A program made the position numbers and the translations under genes. A model generated the notes under the pieces. It saw nothing but the letters and a program-made list of their open reading frames with translations. It had not been told where the DNA came from and did not search any database. From Zavarzinia marina (GTDB lineage Bacteria; Pseudomonadota; Alphaproteobacteria; Zavarziniales; Zavarziniaceae): a stretch of 64,000 nt of DNA. The DNA lies in NCBI RefSeq assembly GCF_021568905.1, contig NZ_JAKGSB010000001.1, positions 1,123,639 through 1,187,638 of the forward strand, read 5' to 3'. Positions 42,275 to 53,415 of this stretch are shown here, piece by piece. Position 1 is the first letter of the stretch. Every line of letters starts with the position of its first letter.

Positions 42275-43714
42275 ATGATCAGTGTCGAGGATTACGCCGC
42301 GCAGGATGCGCTCGGTCTTGCCCGGCTCGTCGCCGAGGGCGAGGTGACGCCGGGACAATTGCTGGAACGCGCGCTGGAACGGGTGAACAGCCTCAACCCC
42401 GCCATCAATGCCGTCACCCAGCTGAACGAGCGCGACGCAAGGCGCCAGATCGAGCGCGGCCTGCCCCAGGGCCCCTTCACCGGCGTGCCCATGCTGATCA
42501 AGGACATGAACGCCCATGTCGCCGGCTGGCCCCTGACCAACGGCAGCCGGCTCTACGAGGGTTTCGTCTGCGATCACGACAGCGTGCTGATCGAACGCTA
42601 TCGCCAGGCCGGCTTCGTGCTCTTCGGGCGCACCACCTCGCCCGAACTGGGCCTGACCTCGACCACCGAGAACCGGCTGACCGGCCAGACCCGCAATCCC
42701 TATGATCCCGAACGGACCTCCGGCGGCTCGTCGGGTGGGGCGGCGGCGGCCGTCGCGGCCGGCATCATCCCGCTCGCCCATGCCTCGGACGGGGGCGGTT
42801 CCATCCGCATTCCGGCCGCCTGCTGCGGCTTGTTCGGCCTGAAGCCCAGCCGCGCCCGCATCTCCATGGCGCCCGACGCGGCCGAGGGCTGGGGCGGCAT
42901 GTCGACGGTCCATGCCGTCGCCCGCACGGTCCGCGATTCCGCCGCCCTGCTCGATGCGACCGCCGCCCCGGTGGCCGGCGATCCCTATGCCGCGCCGGCG
43001 CCGAGCCGGCCCTTTCTGTCGGAAGTGGGTGCCCCGGTGGAGAGGCTGCGCATCGCCCTCTGCCTCGAGGCGGCGAACCCGACGGCGCTGGGTGCCCCCG
43101 CCCTCGACGCCATCGCCGAGACCCGCGCCCTCCTCGCCGATCTCGGCCACGAGGTGGTGGAGGTCGAAGCCCTGCCGCTCGACGGTCCGGCGCTCGCCGC
43201 CGCCCAGCAGGCGGTGATCGGCGCCAATGTCGCCCGCGTGGTCGACCAGCGTCTCGCCGTCCTCGGCCGGGATGCGGCCGGCGACCTGATCGAGACCGTG
43301 ACCGCCATGCTGGCGGACGGCGGCCGCGGCCTGCCCGCGCCGCTCTATCTCGACGGGCTGGCGGCGGTCCATGGCGCCGGCCGGGCCATGGCCCGCTTCC
43401 TCGACGACGGCGGCTTCGACCTGCTGCTGACGCCGATACTGCCCGACAGCCCGCCGCCCCTCGGCACCCTGTCCCTGTCGCCGGACGACATCGCCGACTA
43501 TATCGCGGCGATCCGGCGCTATACCGCCTTCACCGGCCTGCAGAACATGACCGGCCAGCCGGCCATGTCGGTGCCCATGGGCCTCGACGCCCTGGGCCTG
43601 CCGCGCGCCGTGCAGTTCACCGCCCGCTTCGGCGACGAAGCCCGCCTGTTCCGCCTCGCGGCGCAGCTCGAGACGGCGGCGCCCTGGGCCGGGCTTCGGC
43701 CGCCGGCGGCCTAG
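42275..43714 (+). CDS. Amidase-signature family amidase
   Basis: 479 residues. The signature-family triad is visible: Lys76 in PMLIKDMNAH, the cis-Ser in TSGGSSGGAAAAVA (Ser152/153) and the nucleophile Ser176 in DGGGSIRIPAA. GLFGLKPSRARISM follows as usual. It hydrolyses carboxamides in the cytoplasm. A 6-aminohexanoate or aryl-amide substrate cannot be distinguished. AGGGGAGAAAAC precedes the ATG. The 3' end overlaps the convergent DUF445 gene by 4 nt. Confidence 0.93.
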   Translation: MISVEDYAAQDALGLARLVAEGEVTPGQLLERALERVNSLNPAINAVTQLNERDARRQIERGLPQGPFTGVPMLIKDMNAHVAGWPLTNGSRLYEGFVCDHDSVLIERYRQAGFVLFGRTTSPELGLTSTTENRLTGQTRNPYDPERTSGGSSGGAAAAVAAGIIPLAHASDGGGSIRIPAACCGLFGLKPSRARISMAPDAAEGWGGMSTVHAVARTVRDSAALLDATAAPVAGDPYAAPAPSRPFLSEVGAPVERLRIALCLEAANPTALGAPALDAIAETRALLADLGHEVVEVEALPLDGPALAAAQQAVIGANVARVVDQRLAVLGRDAAGDLIETVTAMLADGGRGLPAPLYLDGLAAVHGAGRAMARFLDDGGFDLLLTPILPDSPPPLGTLSLSPDDIADYIAAIRRYTAFTGLQNMTGQPAMSVPMGLDALGLPRAVQFTARFGDEARLFRLAAQLETAAPWAGLRPPAA

Positions 43715-44946
43715 GAAAAGCCCAGGAGCAATTGCAGCGTGCCGGCCGCGAGGCCGGTGACGGCGCCCAGCACCAGGAGGATCCATTCGTCCTCCTGGAA
43801 GGCGGGGCGCAACATGTCCTGGAATTCCTCGGTCGGCAGGGCGCGGATCTTTTCCGCCAGCCGGGCCTGAAGCACCTTGGCGCGGTCCTTGTTGAAGCGT
43901 TCGTCCTCCATGGGATCGAGGGCGAAATCGGCCGATTTGTCGGCCACCGTGTCGCGCATCGCCGCGAACCCCTCGGTGCCGAGGGTGATCTGCATGGTGG
44001 CGCGGGTGACCGGGGATTCGAGGATCGGCATCAGGCGCCGCTTCACGATGCTGCGGGTACGGCTGGAATATTTGCCGGTGATGATCTCGCGCGTGATGCG
44101 GCCGATGGTCAGGAGTTCGTTGGCCGAAAGCTCGGCGAATTTCTCGGCGACCTCGTCCTGGCGCTTCAGGAACACGCCCTGGATCCGGAACGGCCCGACC
44201 TTCACCGGATGCAGCGGCCGGAACACCATGGCGAGGGCGATCCAGTTGGTCAGCAGGCCGAGGGTGGCGGCATAGGCCGGCAGCAGCCAATGGGCCGGAA
44301 CGAAATAGAACAGGATCATCTGGAGGAAGCCGAAACCGAGACCGATCCAGAAGCTGATGTCGACGATGAACTTGAATTCCTTGTGGCCGACCTCCTGGAA
44401 CATGCGCACCATCAGGGCGCGGTCGCCGGCCATCTGGCGCACCACCATCTCCCTGATGTCGACCAGATTGTCGACGTCGGCCATGATCTCCATCATCATT
44501 TCGAGCATGACGTCGGGCAGGCGGCTGCGGATGTGGTCGTAGACCCGGCGGCGCACGCCACGCGGCAGGTTCTGCCAGAAGACGCGGTTGCGCTCCTCCA
44601 TCACCTCGTCGACGATTTCCTCGATCCGGCGCTCGATCGCATTGGCGACATAGGCGGCGATCAGCTCGGGGTTCATCTCGTTCAGGAAGTCGCCGACGGT
44701 GCCGAGCTTGGTCAGGGTCTTGTCGACCACGATGCCCGCCATCTTCTCGGCCTTGCGCGGGATGATGCCCTGCCAGCCGAGCCAGAGCGGGCGATAGCCG
44801 AGAAATTCGATCGGATAGAACACCATCTGGATCGCCATCCAGACATGGCCCCAGGTGACGATGGCGGCGACGATGGGAATGGAGACGATACCCCAGAAAT
44901 CCGGGTGCGCGTGGAGCGTCCGGAGACCGGCCACCAGTTCGTCCAT
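43711..44946 (-). CDS. DUF445-family inner-membrane protein (paralogue 3)
   Basis: 411 residues. It is very similar, along its full length, to the protein at 19512-20744: shared blocks include PDFWG(F/I), FYFxPAHWxLPAYAA, TNWIALxMVFRPLHPV, LTIGRITREI and LRPAFQEDEWI. It has membrane helices at the same places and ends TGLAAGTLQLLLGFS. Function unknown. It stands alone. Confidence 0.9.
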   Translation of the reverse strand: MDELVAGLRTLHAHPDFWGIVSIPIVAAIVTWGHVWMAIQMVFYPIEFLGYRPLWLGWQGIIPRKAEKMAGIVVDKTLTKLGTVGDFLNEMNPELIAAYVANAIERRIEEIVDEVMEERNRVFWQNLPRGVRRRVYDHIRSRLPDVMLEMMMEIMADVDNLVDIREMVVRQMAGDRALMVRMFQEVGHKEFKFIVDISFWIGLGFGFLQMILFYFVPAHWLLPAYAATLGLLTNWIALAMVFRPLHPVKVGPFRIQGVFLKRQDEVAEKFAELSANELLTIGRITREIITGKYSSRTRSIVKRRLMPILESPVTRATMQITLGTEGFAAMRDTVADKSADFALDPMEDERFNKDRAKVLQARLAEKIRALPTEEFQDMLRPAFQEDEWILLVLGAVTGLAAGTLQLLLGFS

Positions 44947-45078
44947 GAATGTTCCCCTCTCCCCCCAGCCGTCAGGCTCTTCTTACCCTTACCGTGTTTT
45001 TTCCGGAGGCTAGGGGCTTCGATGGCCGCTCACAAGCGGCCGGATGCCCCGATCCGGGAAATTCTCGAAACCGCCCCG

Positions 45079-45954
45079 TCAGGGATAGAGGTGAGGTTTT
45101 CGCCACAGGCCGAGGAAACTGAGGATCGCGCGGCGCCCGGCGTCACTGTTCAGCACGGCATGGCCGTCCTCGGGCGGCAGCACCAGGGAACGGGCGTTGG
45201 GGCGCCCCGTCATATAGGCGCCGCAGTCACCGCTCTGGCCGACCGCGGCCGGGCCGGAATACCAGGGATCGCCGCGGGAGACGATGCTGAGCACGGGTTC
45301 GCGCGGTGCCGAGGCGAGGCCGGCGACGATGGGCGCGCCATGACAGGTCCAGGCCGCGATGATCCGCCCCCGGAAGGCGTCGCCGCGAAAGAGCGCCGCC
45401 GTCACGCCGCCCTCGCTGCCGCCCATCACGAACAGATCCTCGGGGTCGATCCAGGGGATCAGGCGGATGTTGTGGAGCGCGAAGGAAAGCTCGGTCGTCC
45501 GGAAGTCGTAGACGAATTGGTTGAGGCCGCCCCGGCCGGTCGCCGGGTCGCATTGCAGGGGCCGGAACACCCGCGCCATGGAATTCGGCGCGATCACCAT
45601 ATAACCCGCCGCCGCCAGATAGCGGAGCACGGCGGTATCGCCGATCCCGGTGCAGCCGTGCAGATAGATGATCGTGGTCGGCGGCCGCGCGTAACGCGGC
45701 GGATCATCCAGCACCTCCACCATGTGGCGCATGGTGACGGCGCCGTCCACCGTCGCCGGCGGCAGCACCACCAGCGCCTCGTACCATGTGCGTTCGATGT
45801 CGGAAAGGCTGCGCAAGTCGATCTTGCCGGGTTTGCCGCGTGAACTGCTGCACGCCGCGAGGACGAGCGCGACCAGGATGACCGCGGCGCCGCGCAGCAC
45901 GGCGTCCCACCCGGCCGGATGTCCGCGCATCGCCCCGGCGCCCTGCCCGCTCAT
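45079..45954 (-). CDS. Lipoprotein alpha/beta hydrolase
   Basis: 291 residues. The N-terminal hydrophobic stretch ends in lipobox LAAC (Cys35), so it is probably anchored in the outer membrane or inner membrane on the periplasmic side. [11 protein letters not shown] near 95-105 is the oxyanion loop, GGSEGG has nucleophile Ser180, and the His is in PPEDGHAVL near 265-272. This is the dienelactone-hydrolase-like fold. The ATG overlaps the ispE stop (ATGA). Confidence 0.8.
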   Translation of the reverse strand: MSGQGAGAMRGHPAGWDAVLRGAAVILVALVLAACSSSRGKPGKIDLRSLSDIERTWYEALVVLPPATVDGAVTMRHMVEVLDDPPRYARPPTTIIYLHGCTGIGDTAVLRYLAAAGYMVIAPNSMARVFRPLQCDPATGRGGLNQFVYDFRTTELSFALHNIRLIPWIDPEDLFVMGGSEGGVTAALFRGDAFRGRIIAAWTCHGAPIVAGLASAPREPVLSIVSRGDPWYSGPAAVGQSGDCGAYMTGRPNARSLVLPPEDGHAVLNSDAGRRAILSFLGLWRKPHLYP

Positions 45955-46904
45955 GCAGCGCCCCTTCCCGCCGCGCCCCTTCCCGCCGCGACGGGGCCCG
46001 CCACGCAGGGTTCCGCGGCGCCGGGCGGGCGCGCCAGCCCGCCGCCCGCGACCCACCAGCCGGGATGGGAGACGCGCAGCGTCTCGGCGGCGGCGGACGC
46101 GGTCGCGGCATCGGCGCAAAGGCCGAAACAGGTCGCCCCGGAACCGCTCATCCGGGCGAGCAACACGCCGGGACACGCCGAAAGCGCCGTCAGAACGCCG
46201 GCGATCGTCGGGCAGGCGGCGATCGCCGGCGCTTCCAGATCATTGCGCCGCCGGCCCAGGGCCGCCACCAGTTCGGTTACCGTCGCCGGCGTGCCCTCCA
46301 GCCGGTCGGCGGGACCGAACCGGCCGCCCAGGCCCTGGAACACCGCCGGTGTCGAAAGCGCCACGCCGGGATTGGCCAGCACGATGCCGATCGCGGGCAG
46401 GCTTCCGGCAAGCGGGCTCAGACTTTCGCCGATCCCGGCCATCAGGGCCGGACGCCCGGCCAGGCAGACTGGCACGTCGGCGCCGAGCGACGCAGCCAGG
46501 GCGGCCAGGGCGGCGGGCGACGGCGCCCTGCCCCAAAGGCGGGTCAGGGCGCGGAGCGTGGCCGCCGCATCGGCGGAGCCGCCGCCGATGCCCGAGGCCA
46601 CCGGCAGGGTCTTTTCGAGGGTGAGCACGGCACCGAGACCGGGGTCCCCGAGCGCATGGCGCAGGGCCCGCGCCGCGCGCAGGACCAGATTGTCCTCGGC
46701 GGCGCCGTCGAGGGCGCCGGCGGCGGGCCCCGTCACCTCGAGGGAGAGCGTGCCGGCGGGTGCCGAGCGGGCGGTCACGCGGTCGCCGACCTCGGCGAAG
46801 ACGACCAGGGATTCCAGCAGATGATAGCCATCGGCGCGCCGGCCGGTCACGTGAAGGTAGAGGTTCACCTTGGCCGGCGCCTGCTCGACGACGATGCTCG
46901 TCAC
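45951..46904 (-). CDS. ispE: 4-diphosphocytidyl-2-C-methyl-D-erythritol kinase
   Basis: 317 residues, GHMP kinase family. It starts [20 protein letters not shown] with the conserved Lys and ends motif 1. The ATP loop is [21 protein letters not shown] near 100-120. The C-terminal glycine motif is [13 protein letters not shown]. It phosphorylates CDP-ME in the MEP isoprenoid pathway. GTG start at 46904, 4 nt after the TPR gene stop. A low-complexity tail ([15 protein letters not shown]) is added at the end. Confidence 0.95.
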   Translation of the reverse strand: MTSIVVEQAPAKVNLYLHVTGRRADGYHLLESLVVFAEVGDRVTARSAPAGTLSLEVTGPAAGALDGAAEDNLVLRAARALRHALGDPGLGAVLTLEKTLPVASGIGGGSADAAATLRALTRLWGRAPSPAALAALAASLGADVPVCLAGRPALMAGIGESLSPLAGSLPAIGIVLANPGVALSTPAVFQGLGGRFGPADRLEGTPATVTELVAALGRRRNDLEAPAIAACPTIAGVLTALSACPGVLLARMSGSGATCFGLCADAATASAAAETLRVSHPGWWVAGGGLARPPGAAEPCVAGPVAAGRGAAGRGAA

Positions 46905-46908
46905 GGCC

Positions 46909-48714
46909 TCAGTCGCTCCCGGGGACGAGGTTTTCCGGCGGCAGGCCCTTTTCGAGCTTGGCCTCGATACGGTCCTGCTGCTCGGGATCCGGCTTGAGCG
47001 CCAGCGCCGTCCGCCACTGGAATTCCGCCTCGCGCCGGCGCCCGACCGCCCAATAGGCGTCGCCCAGGTGGTCGTTGATGGTCGGATCGCCCGGCTTCAG
47101 CTCGATCGCCTTCTCGAGTTCGACCACCGCCTCCTCGAAGCGTCCCTGGCGGAAATAGACCCAGCCCAGGCTGTCGACGATGTAACCGTCCTGGGGCCGG
47201 TCGTCGACCGCCTTCCTCAGCATGGCCTCGGCCTTGGCGAGATGGCGGCCCTGCTCCACCCAGGAATAGGCGAGATAATTGAGCACGGCGGGCTGGTCCG
47301 GCCGCAGTTCCAGGGCGCGCTGGAGATCGGCTTCCGCCGCCTCCCACCGCTTCAGACGTTCGTTACAGATCCCGCGCGAGAAATAGAGGCTCCAGTGGCT
47401 GGCCGCCGTGGCCTCGCCGCGTTCGGCGATGGCTTCGATGGCGGCGTCATAGGCGGCCACGGCCTCTTCGAAACGCTCGCCCTGGCGCAGGATGTCGCCC
47501 TTGGCGGCCATCGCCTCGACCCTGGCGTCCCTGCCTTTGGCGGCGCGGGCGTCCAGAAGCGCGAGGGCGTCGTCGGTCCGCTCCATGTCCGCCAGCAGGA
47601 GGGCGCGGCGCACGTCCGCCACCGGGCGCAGCGGCGAATCTTCCGACAGCGCGCGGAAGAGTTCGGCCGCCGACACCTGGTCGCCGACGTCGTCGAAGGT
47701 ATCGGCCAGCAGGACCTGGGCTTCCGGGAATTCGGGACGCGCCATGAGCGCGAGACGCAGATAGACCAGCATCGGCTCGTTCGCGCCTTCCTGGGCCAGA
47801 AGGCTGGCGATGCCGAACATGGCTTCGGCCACGCCCTCGGCCGGCGTGCCGACCGGCATGGGCGCGCGCTCGCCCCGGTCGAGCCGCTCGAGGGTGGCGG
47901 CGACGATCCTGTTGTTGCCATCCGCCAGCGCCGCCTTGTAGAGGGCGCGGGCGGCGGCATCCTGGCCCAGGCTCTCGAACAGGGCGCCTTCGGCCAGGAT
48001 CGCGCGCATCCAGCCGCCGTTCATCGACTGGCGCAAGGCCGCGAAAGCCTCGACCGCGAGGCTCGCTTCGTGGGAAGCGGCCGCGACCAGCGCCGTATGA
48101 TAGAGCCGCAACGGCCGCACGCCGCCATTGTCGCCGAGCCTGGCCAATGCCGCTATGGCACCATCGACGTCGCCGAGGCCCTGGAGCGCCCAGGCCGACA
48201 TGATCGGCCCGACGATGTCGAGCGCCGAATTGGCCGGCAAGGCGGCGAGATGCTTCTTCGCCGCCTCGTAGCGCCCGGTGCGGATTTCGGAGATGACGAC
48301 GATCAGCGGCGCGATCGGATCGTCGCGTTCCAGCCGGGCGATCACTTCGGCATGGGTGGTCGCGTCCAGGTAATTGCCCACCAGCAGGGCCGCCATCATG
48401 CTCTGGCGGCGCAGGTCGGTATTGCCCGGATCGAGACGCAGCACGTCCTCGTAGAAACGGTGCGACGCCATGGCGTCCTGGACGCCGCCCGCGTAGCGCG
48501 CCGAGAGATAGCCGCCGGCGACGGTGCGGACCTTGATGCCCCTCAATTCGTCGGCATGGCCGAGTGCCGGCGGTTGGGCCGCCACGGCGCAGGCGGCGAC
48601 CATCAGGGCCCCGGCCGTGATGGCGGCGAAGCCGCGACCGAACCGCGACAGGGCGGCGGCGCGCGGAACCGGGAGAGAATCGGGCCGGAGGGCGCCCGTC
48701 GAACGGATAGTCAT
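46909..48714 (-). CDS. Secreted/lipoprotein TPR-repeat protein
   Basis: 601 residues. A signal-like N-terminus ([17 protein letters not shown], with a possible lipobox VAAC) is followed by about ten helical repeats. TPR units are clearest at the C-terminus ([87 protein letters not shown], in blocks). It is typical of alphaproteobacterial tetratricopeptide proteins coupled to ispE. First gene of an operon with ispE and the lipoprotein hydrolase. Confidence 0.9.
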   Translation of the reverse strand: MTIRSTGALRPDSLPVPRAAALSRFGRGFAAITAGALMVAACAVAAQPPALGHADELRGIKVRTVAGGYLSARYAGGVQDAMASHRFYEDVLRLDPGNTDLRRQSMMAALLVGNYLDATTHAEVIARLERDDPIAPLIVVISEIRTGRYEAAKKHLAALPANSALDIVGPIMSAWALQGLGDVDGAIAALARLGDNGGVRPLRLYHTALVAAASHEASLAVEAFAALRQSMNGGWMRAILAEGALFESLGQDAAARALYKAALADGNNRIVAATLERLDRGERAPMPVGTPAEGVAEAMFGIASLLAQEGANEPMLVYLRLALMARPEFPEAQVLLADTFDDVGDQVSAAELFRALSEDSPLRPVADVRRALLLADMERTDDALALLDARAAKGRDARVEAMAAKGDILRQGERFEEAVAAYDAAIEAIAERGEATAASHWSLYFSRGICNERLKRWEAAEADLQRALELRPDQPAVLNYLAYSWVEQGRHLAKAEAMLRKAVDDRPQDGYIVDSLGWVYFRQGRFEEAVVELEKAIELKPGDPTINDHLGDAYWAVGRRREAEFQWRTALALKPDPEQQDRIEAKLEKGLPPENLVPGSD

Positions 48715-48789
48715 GGGCGCCAATCTAGAGCCGCGCCGCGCGGCCAACAACACTTGGATGCCCCGCGTCGTCTCGCGAAACGGGGGGAT

Positions 48790-48829
48790 CCGAAAAAGAA
48801 CCGGCGCCGCCCCGACAGGACGGCGCCGG
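48790..48829 (-). terminator. Intrinsic terminator of ETF-QO
   Basis: Read leftward, CCGGCGCCG and CGGCGCCGG (48801-48809 and 48821-48829) form a 9-bp stem with an 11-nt loop, followed by TTCTTTTTCGG. It lies 34 nt past the leftward ETF-QO stop. Confidence 0.85.
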
Positions 48830-48862
48830 CCTGGCGCTCGACGTCGACCCGGCGGGCCCGCG

Positions 48863-50512
48863 TCACATGTTCGGGTAGTTGGGGCCGCCGCCGCCTTCCG
48901 GCACCACCCAGTTGATGTTCTGAGTCGGATCCTTGATGTCGCAGGTCTTGCAGTGGACGCAGTTCTGCGCGTTGATCTGCAGGCGCGGCTCGCCCACGTC
49001 CTGGCCCACGATCTCATAGACGCCGGCCGGGCAGTAGCGCTGCTCCGGCGCGTCGTATTGCGCCAGGTTGATCGCGACCGGCACGCTCGGATCCTTGAGC
49101 GTCAGATGGACCGGCTGATCTTCCTCGTGGTTGGTGTTCGACAGGAACACCGAGGACAGGCGATCGAAGGTAATCTTGCCGTCGGGCTTCGGATATTCGA
49201 TCTTCGGCGCGTCCTTGGCCTTCACCAGGCTGGTGTTGTCCGGGTGGTGCCCCAGCGTCCAGGGCAGCGGCATGCCGAGGTGGCTCATCCACATGTCGAA
49301 GCCGCCGTAGATCGTGCCGCGCACCGTGCCCCACTTCAGGGCCGGGCGCACGTTGCGCACCTTGAACAGTTCGTCATGGACCCAGGAGGTCGAGAACTTG
49401 TTGGCGTATTCGCTCAACTCGTCATGACCCTCGCGGCCGGCGTCGATCGCCTCGAAGGCGGCTTCGGCGGCCATCATGCCGGTCTTCATGGCATTGTGGC
49501 TGCCCTTGATGCGCGGCACGTTGACGAAGCCCGCCGAACAGCCGATGAGCACGCCGCCCGGGAAGGTCAGCTTGGGGATCGACTGATAGCCGCCCTCGTT
49601 GATGGCGCGGGCGCCGTAAGCGATGCGCTTGCCGCCCTCGAAGAACGGGCGAATGGCGTCATGGGTCTTGAAGCGCTGGAATTCCTCGAACGGCGAGAGA
49701 TACGGGTTCCAGTAGTCGAGGGCGACGACATAGCCGACCGCGACCTGATTGTCCTCGAGGTGATAGAGGAAGGCACCGCCGGCGGTCTTCTTGTCCAGCG
49801 GCCAGCCCTGGGCGTGCAGGACCAGACCCTCGCGGTGCTTCTCGGGATCGATCTGCCACAGTTCCTTGATGCCGATGCCATAGGTCTGGGGCTGCTTGCC
49901 CTCGCGCAGGCCGTAATGCGCGATGATCTCCTTCGACAGGCTGCCGCGCACGCCTTCGGCGAAGAAGGTGTATTTGGCGTGCAGCTCGACGCCCGGGGTA
50001 TAGGTGTCCTTGTGGCTGCCGTCGCGGGCGACGCCCATGTCGCCGGTGGCGACGCCCTTCACCGAGCCGTCCTCGTGATAGAGCACCTCGGCGGCGGCGA
50101 AGCCCGGATAGATCTCGACTCCCAGTTCCTCGGCCTGGGTCGCGAGCCAGCGGCAGACGTTGCCGAGGCTGACGATGTAGTTGCCCTCGTTGTGCATGAA
50201 CGACGGCATCATGAAGCCCGGCAGGGTGATCGACTTCTTTTCGGTCAGGACCAGCCACTTGTCTTCGGTCACCGGCGTGTTCAGGGGCGCGCCGCGCTCC
50301 TGCCAATCCGGCAGCAGCTCGTTCAGCGCCTTCGGGTCGAGCACCGCGCCCGACAGGATGTGGGCGCCGACTTCCGAGCCCTTCTCGATGACGCAGACCG
50401 TATAGTCCTTGCCTTGCTCGGCGCAGAGCTGCTTGAACCTGATCGCCGCCGACAGGCCCGCCGGCCCCGCGCCGACGATGACCACGTCGAACTCCATCGC
50501 CTCGCGTTCCAT
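48863..50512 (-). CDS. Electron transfer flavoprotein-ubiquinone oxidoreductase
   Basis: 549 residues, the normal ETF-QO length. The FAD fold is [17 protein letters not shown] near 10-26, and the ubiquinone/membrane region follows. The single 4Fe-4S site near the C-terminus has [12 protein letters not shown] plus an upstream Cys (RYCPAGVYE), with [17 protein letters not shown] at the end. It passes electrons from acyl-CoA dehydrogenases through ETF to quinone at the inner membrane. TTAGGAGGAACTTC precedes the ATG at 50512. Confidence 0.97.
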   Translation of the reverse strand: MEREAMEFDVVIVGAGPAGLSAAIRFKQLCAEQGKDYTVCVIEKGSEVGAHILSGAVLDPKALNELLPDWQERGAPLNTPVTEDKWLVLTEKKSITLPGFMMPSFMHNEGNYIVSLGNVCRWLATQAEELGVEIYPGFAAAEVLYHEDGSVKGVATGDMGVARDGSHKDTYTPGVELHAKYTFFAEGVRGSLSKEIIAHYGLREGKQPQTYGIGIKELWQIDPEKHREGLVLHAQGWPLDKKTAGGAFLYHLEDNQVAVGYVVALDYWNPYLSPFEEFQRFKTHDAIRPFFEGGKRIAYGARAINEGGYQSIPKLTFPGGVLIGCSAGFVNVPRIKGSHNAMKTGMMAAEAAFEAIDAGREGHDELSEYANKFSTSWVHDELFKVRNVRPALKWGTVRGTIYGGFDMWMSHLGMPLPWTLGHHPDNTSLVKAKDAPKIEYPKPDGKITFDRLSSVFLSNTNHEEDQPVHLTLKDPSVPVAINLAQYDAPEQRYCPAGVYEIVGQDVGEPRLQINAQNCVHCKTCDIKDPTQNINWVVPEGGGGPNYPNM

Positions 50513-50615
50513 GAAGTTCCTCCTAACCCCGCTGATCACAATATAAGTTGCTGGCCCGGCCTTTCGGCCCCGATGTGGTGAAGCGGGAACATAGCGTCAG
50601 TGGTATTGTCAATCC

Positions 50616-51449
50616 ATGGATCAAATCACGGAATATGGCGCAATTCTCGAATGGTACCTCGCGGCCGGGGTCGACGAAGCCATCGGCGACGTCGCCGTCG
50701 ACCGCTTCGAGAGTTCGCGCCGGCTGGCCGAACAGGCCGCCGCGAAAAACGCGCAAGTGCCTGTCGCCCCTACGTCATCGCCCGCTTTCGCGGCCCCCGT
50801 GGCGGCGCCGGGTCCGGGCGCTCGCGATCAGGAAAAAGAACGTGAAGTCAATTCGGCTTTGGTCGAAAATGCGCGTTCGATTGCCGCCGCCTGCGACGAT
50901 ATTGCCACGCTGGAAGCGGCGATTCGGGCCTTCGAGGGCTGCCCGCTGAAGGCCGGCGCCACCAATACGGTGATCGCGGATGGCGTGGCCGGGGCCGATC
51001 TGATGCTGATCGGCGAGGCCCCGGGGGCGGACGAGGACCGCCTGGGCCGCCCCTTCGTCGGCCGTGCCGGGCAATTGCTGGACCGCATGCTGGCCGCCAT
51101 CGGCCGGGACCGGGCGCGCGACGCCTATATCGCCAACATCATCTTCTGGCGCCCGCCCGCCAACCGCAAGCCGGACCCGGTGGAGACCGCCACCTGCCTG
51201 CCCTTCGTCGAGCGCCTGATCGAACTGTCGAAACCGAAAGTGCTCGTCCTCCTCGGCGGCACGCCGGCGACCAGCCTGCTCGGCACCAACCAGGGCATCA
51301 CCCGGCTGCGCGGGCACTGGCAGGACTGGAACGGCATTCCCGTGATGCCCACGCTGCATCCCGCCTATCTGCTGCGCCAGCCGCTCGCCAAGCGCGACTC
51401 CTGGCGCGATCTGCTCGCGGTGCGTCGGCGTCTGTCCGGCACGGATTGA
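50616..51449 (+). CDS. Uracil-DNA glycosylase, family 4-like without full Fe-S ligands
   Basis: 277 residues. An N-terminal low-complexity linker (to about 95) precedes the UDG fold: GEAPGADEDRLGRPFVGRAGQLLD at 133-156 and HPAYLLRQP at 248-256 are the two active-site motifs. Family 4 enzymes carry four cluster cysteines; here the equivalents read Phe106, Cys109, Trp178 and Cys194, so two are lost and the cluster is probably absent. Fe-S-free UDGs of this general type are known in alphaproteobacteria. It removes uracil from DNA. Divergent from ETF-QO. Confidence 0.88.
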   Translation: MDQITEYGAILEWYLAAGVDEAIGDVAVDRFESSRRLAEQAAAKNAQVPVAPTSSPAFAAPVAAPGPGARDQEKEREVNSALVENARSIAAACDDIATLEAAIRAFEGCPLKAGATNTVIADGVAGADLMLIGEAPGADEDRLGRPFVGRAGQLLDRMLAAIGRDRARDAYIANIIFWRPPANRKPDPVETATCLPFVERLIELSKPKVLVLLGGTPATSLLGTNQGITRLRGHWQDWNGIPVMPTLHPAYLLRQPLAKRDSWRDLLAVRRRLSGTD

Positions 51450-51549
51450 CACCGAGGTTTCGCCCCCTGCCGCAAGTCCCCGAATTGCTTGGAATTTAGA
51501 CCTCACTGATCTAGGCTTCCGGCGGGCAAAAAGGGAATAGAGGGGGTTC

Positions 51550-53415
51550 ATGTCGATCGAACGGCATCGTTCGACCGCCGACGCTGCGGTTCGTGCCCGG
51601 CCGGTGCCGGGCCGCGAGGCCGGATTCGGCCGTCGCGCCGGCCGCGTCGTCTCCGCCCTCGCCCTCGGTACCGCCGCCCTTCTCTGTTTCGCGCCCCATG
51701 CCGTCGCCGGCAATACCGCCGCCACGGCCGGCGTCGCCCAGGCCGACGGCGGACGTACGCTGCATGCCCTGTCGCGCGAGGATCTGCGCCATTATCGCGC
51801 GGCCTTCGCCGCCCAGGACCAGGGCGATTTCGCGGTGGCGGACCGGGAAATCGCGCAATTGACCGACTTCTCCCTGGTCGGCCATCTGATGCGCGAACGC
51901 TATCTCGACACCGAACGCTATCGCGCCTCGAAGCGGGAATTGGCCAATTGGCTCGCGGCCTACGACGACCTGCCCGGCCGCGACGAGATCGAGATGCTGG
52001 CCGCCCTCGGCAATCCGACCGGCGCGGGGGACGGTCGCGGCCTCTTCGTCAGTCCGGCCGCGGCGGCAACCACCTCCGCCTTCGCCGTCATGGCGGCCCC
52101 CCTGGACGCCATGCCGCTGGAGCCGCGCGGGCGGCCGAACGCCTATCGCGGCAGCCGCTCCGTCTCGCCTCGGATCGCCGCGGCGCTGCAGGCCAACAAG
52201 CCTGACAAGGCGATCAGCCTTCTCGAGGAGCCGCGCGTCGGCGGCCGCCTCGACGCGGTGGAGCGGGAATGGGCGCGCGACGAGATCGCCCGCCACCTCT
52301 ACCGCCTGGGCGACGATCAGGCCGCCTACGAGATGGCGTCCGGCGTCGCCGACCGCTCCCGCGCCGAGATCCCCATGGCCGACTGGACCGCGGGCCTCGC
52401 CGCCTGGCGCCTGGGCGAGACGGCGCAGGCGGGCATCCATTTCGCCGCGCTGGCCGAATCCGAGAATGTCTCGGCCTGGGTCGTCTCCGCCGCCGCCTTC
52501 TGGGCCGCGCGCGCCGATCTGGTCGCCGGCCGGCCGGAGCGCGTGCTCGAACATCTGACCATCGCCGCCGATTATCCGAACACGTTCTACGGCCTGATGG
52601 CGACCCGCCTTCTCGGCCGCGACATCGCCGCGACGCCGCAACTCGACCAGATCGACGCCCGCAGCCTCAATGCGCTGGCCTTCGATCCGGCGGTGCAGCG
52701 GGCCGCCGGCCTCGCCGCCGTGGGCGAGATGGACCTCGCCTCCGCCGAACTCGGCATGCTGCGGAATTCCATGTCGCCGACCGAGACTTCCGGGATCGAC
52801 GCCCTGGCGGTCCGCCTCGGCCTCGTCGATCCGGTCGGGCGCGGCGGGCGCTATCCGGTGCCGCCTTGGCGCCCCAGCCAGGGGCTGCGTATCGACCGCG
52901 CCCTCCTCTTCGCCTTCGCCAAGCAGGAATCCGGTTTCAACACCAGGGCGCGCAGCCCCGTCGGCGCCATCGGGCTGATGCAGTTGATGCCTTCGACCGC
53001 GCGCATCGTCGCCGACCGGCGCGGCATCGACCTCGGCCGCAAGCTGGAGCATCTGACCGACCCGGGCACCAACCTCAGCCTCGGCCAGGCCTATATCGAG
53101 ATGCTGATGGCGAACGAAGGGGTGGGCAGCAACCTGTTCCTGGTCGCCGCCGCCTATAATGCCGGTCCGGGGGCCGCCATCGCCTGGCAGAAGACCGTCA
53201 AATACAACGGCGATCCCCTGCTCTTCATCGAAAGCATCCCGGCGGGCGAGACCCGTCTCTTCATCGAACGCATCCTGGCCAATTTCTGGATCTATCAGGC
53301 GCGCCTCGGCCAGACCCTGGAGACCCTGGACGCCGCCGCCGCCGGATCCTGGCCGATCTATGTCCCCCAGGACCGCGAGGCGATCCGGGTCAGCGAGAAG
53401 CGCAATGCCCGTTGA
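51550..53415 (+). CDS. Soluble lytic murein transglycosylase
   Basis: 621 residues. A basic start with hydrophobic VVSALALGTAALLCFAPHAVAG is the export signal. A long alpha-helical superhelix region follows (about 70-440). The catalytic SLT domain has FAKQESGFNTRARSP (catalytic Glu460), AIGLMQLMPSTARIV, NLSLGQAYIEML and VAAAYNAGPGA. It cleaves peptidoglycan glycan strands in the periplasm. GAGGGGG precedes the ATG. It overlaps moaB by 11 nt. Confidence 0.94.
   Translation: MSIERHRSTADAAVRARPVPGREAGFGRRAGRVVSALALGTAALLCFAPHAVAGNTAATAGVAQADGGRTLHALSREDLRHYRAAFAAQDQGDFAVADREIAQLTDFSLVGHLMRERYLDTERYRASKRELANWLAAYDDLPGRDEIEMLAALGNPTGAGDGRGLFVSPAAAATTSAFAVMAAPLDAMPLEPRGRPNAYRGSRSVSPRIAAALQANKPDKAISLLEEPRVGGRLDAVEREWARDEIARHLYRLGDDQAAYEMASGVADRSRAEIPMADWTAGLAAWRLGETAQAGIHFAALAESENVSAWVVSAAAFWAARADLVAGRPERVLEHLTIAADYPNTFYGLMATRLLGRDIAATPQLDQIDARSLNALAFDPAVQRAAGLAAVGEMDLASAELGMLRNSMSPTETSGIDALAVRLGLVDPVGRGGRYPVPPWRPSQGLRIDRALLFAFAKQESGFNTRARSPVGAIGLMQLMPSTARIVADRRGIDLGRKLEHLTDPGTNLSLGQAYIEMLMANEGVGSNLFLVAAAYNAGPGAAIAWQKTVKYNGDPLLFIESIPAGETRLFIERILANFWIYQARLGQTLETLDAAAAGSWPIYVPQDREAIRVSEKRNAR

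Noticed and set aside
43711-44290. A long reverse frame starting inside DUF445 and running through the amidase
   Set aside because: It is a shadow; the plus-strand amidase has intact catalytic residues and a strong ribosome site.
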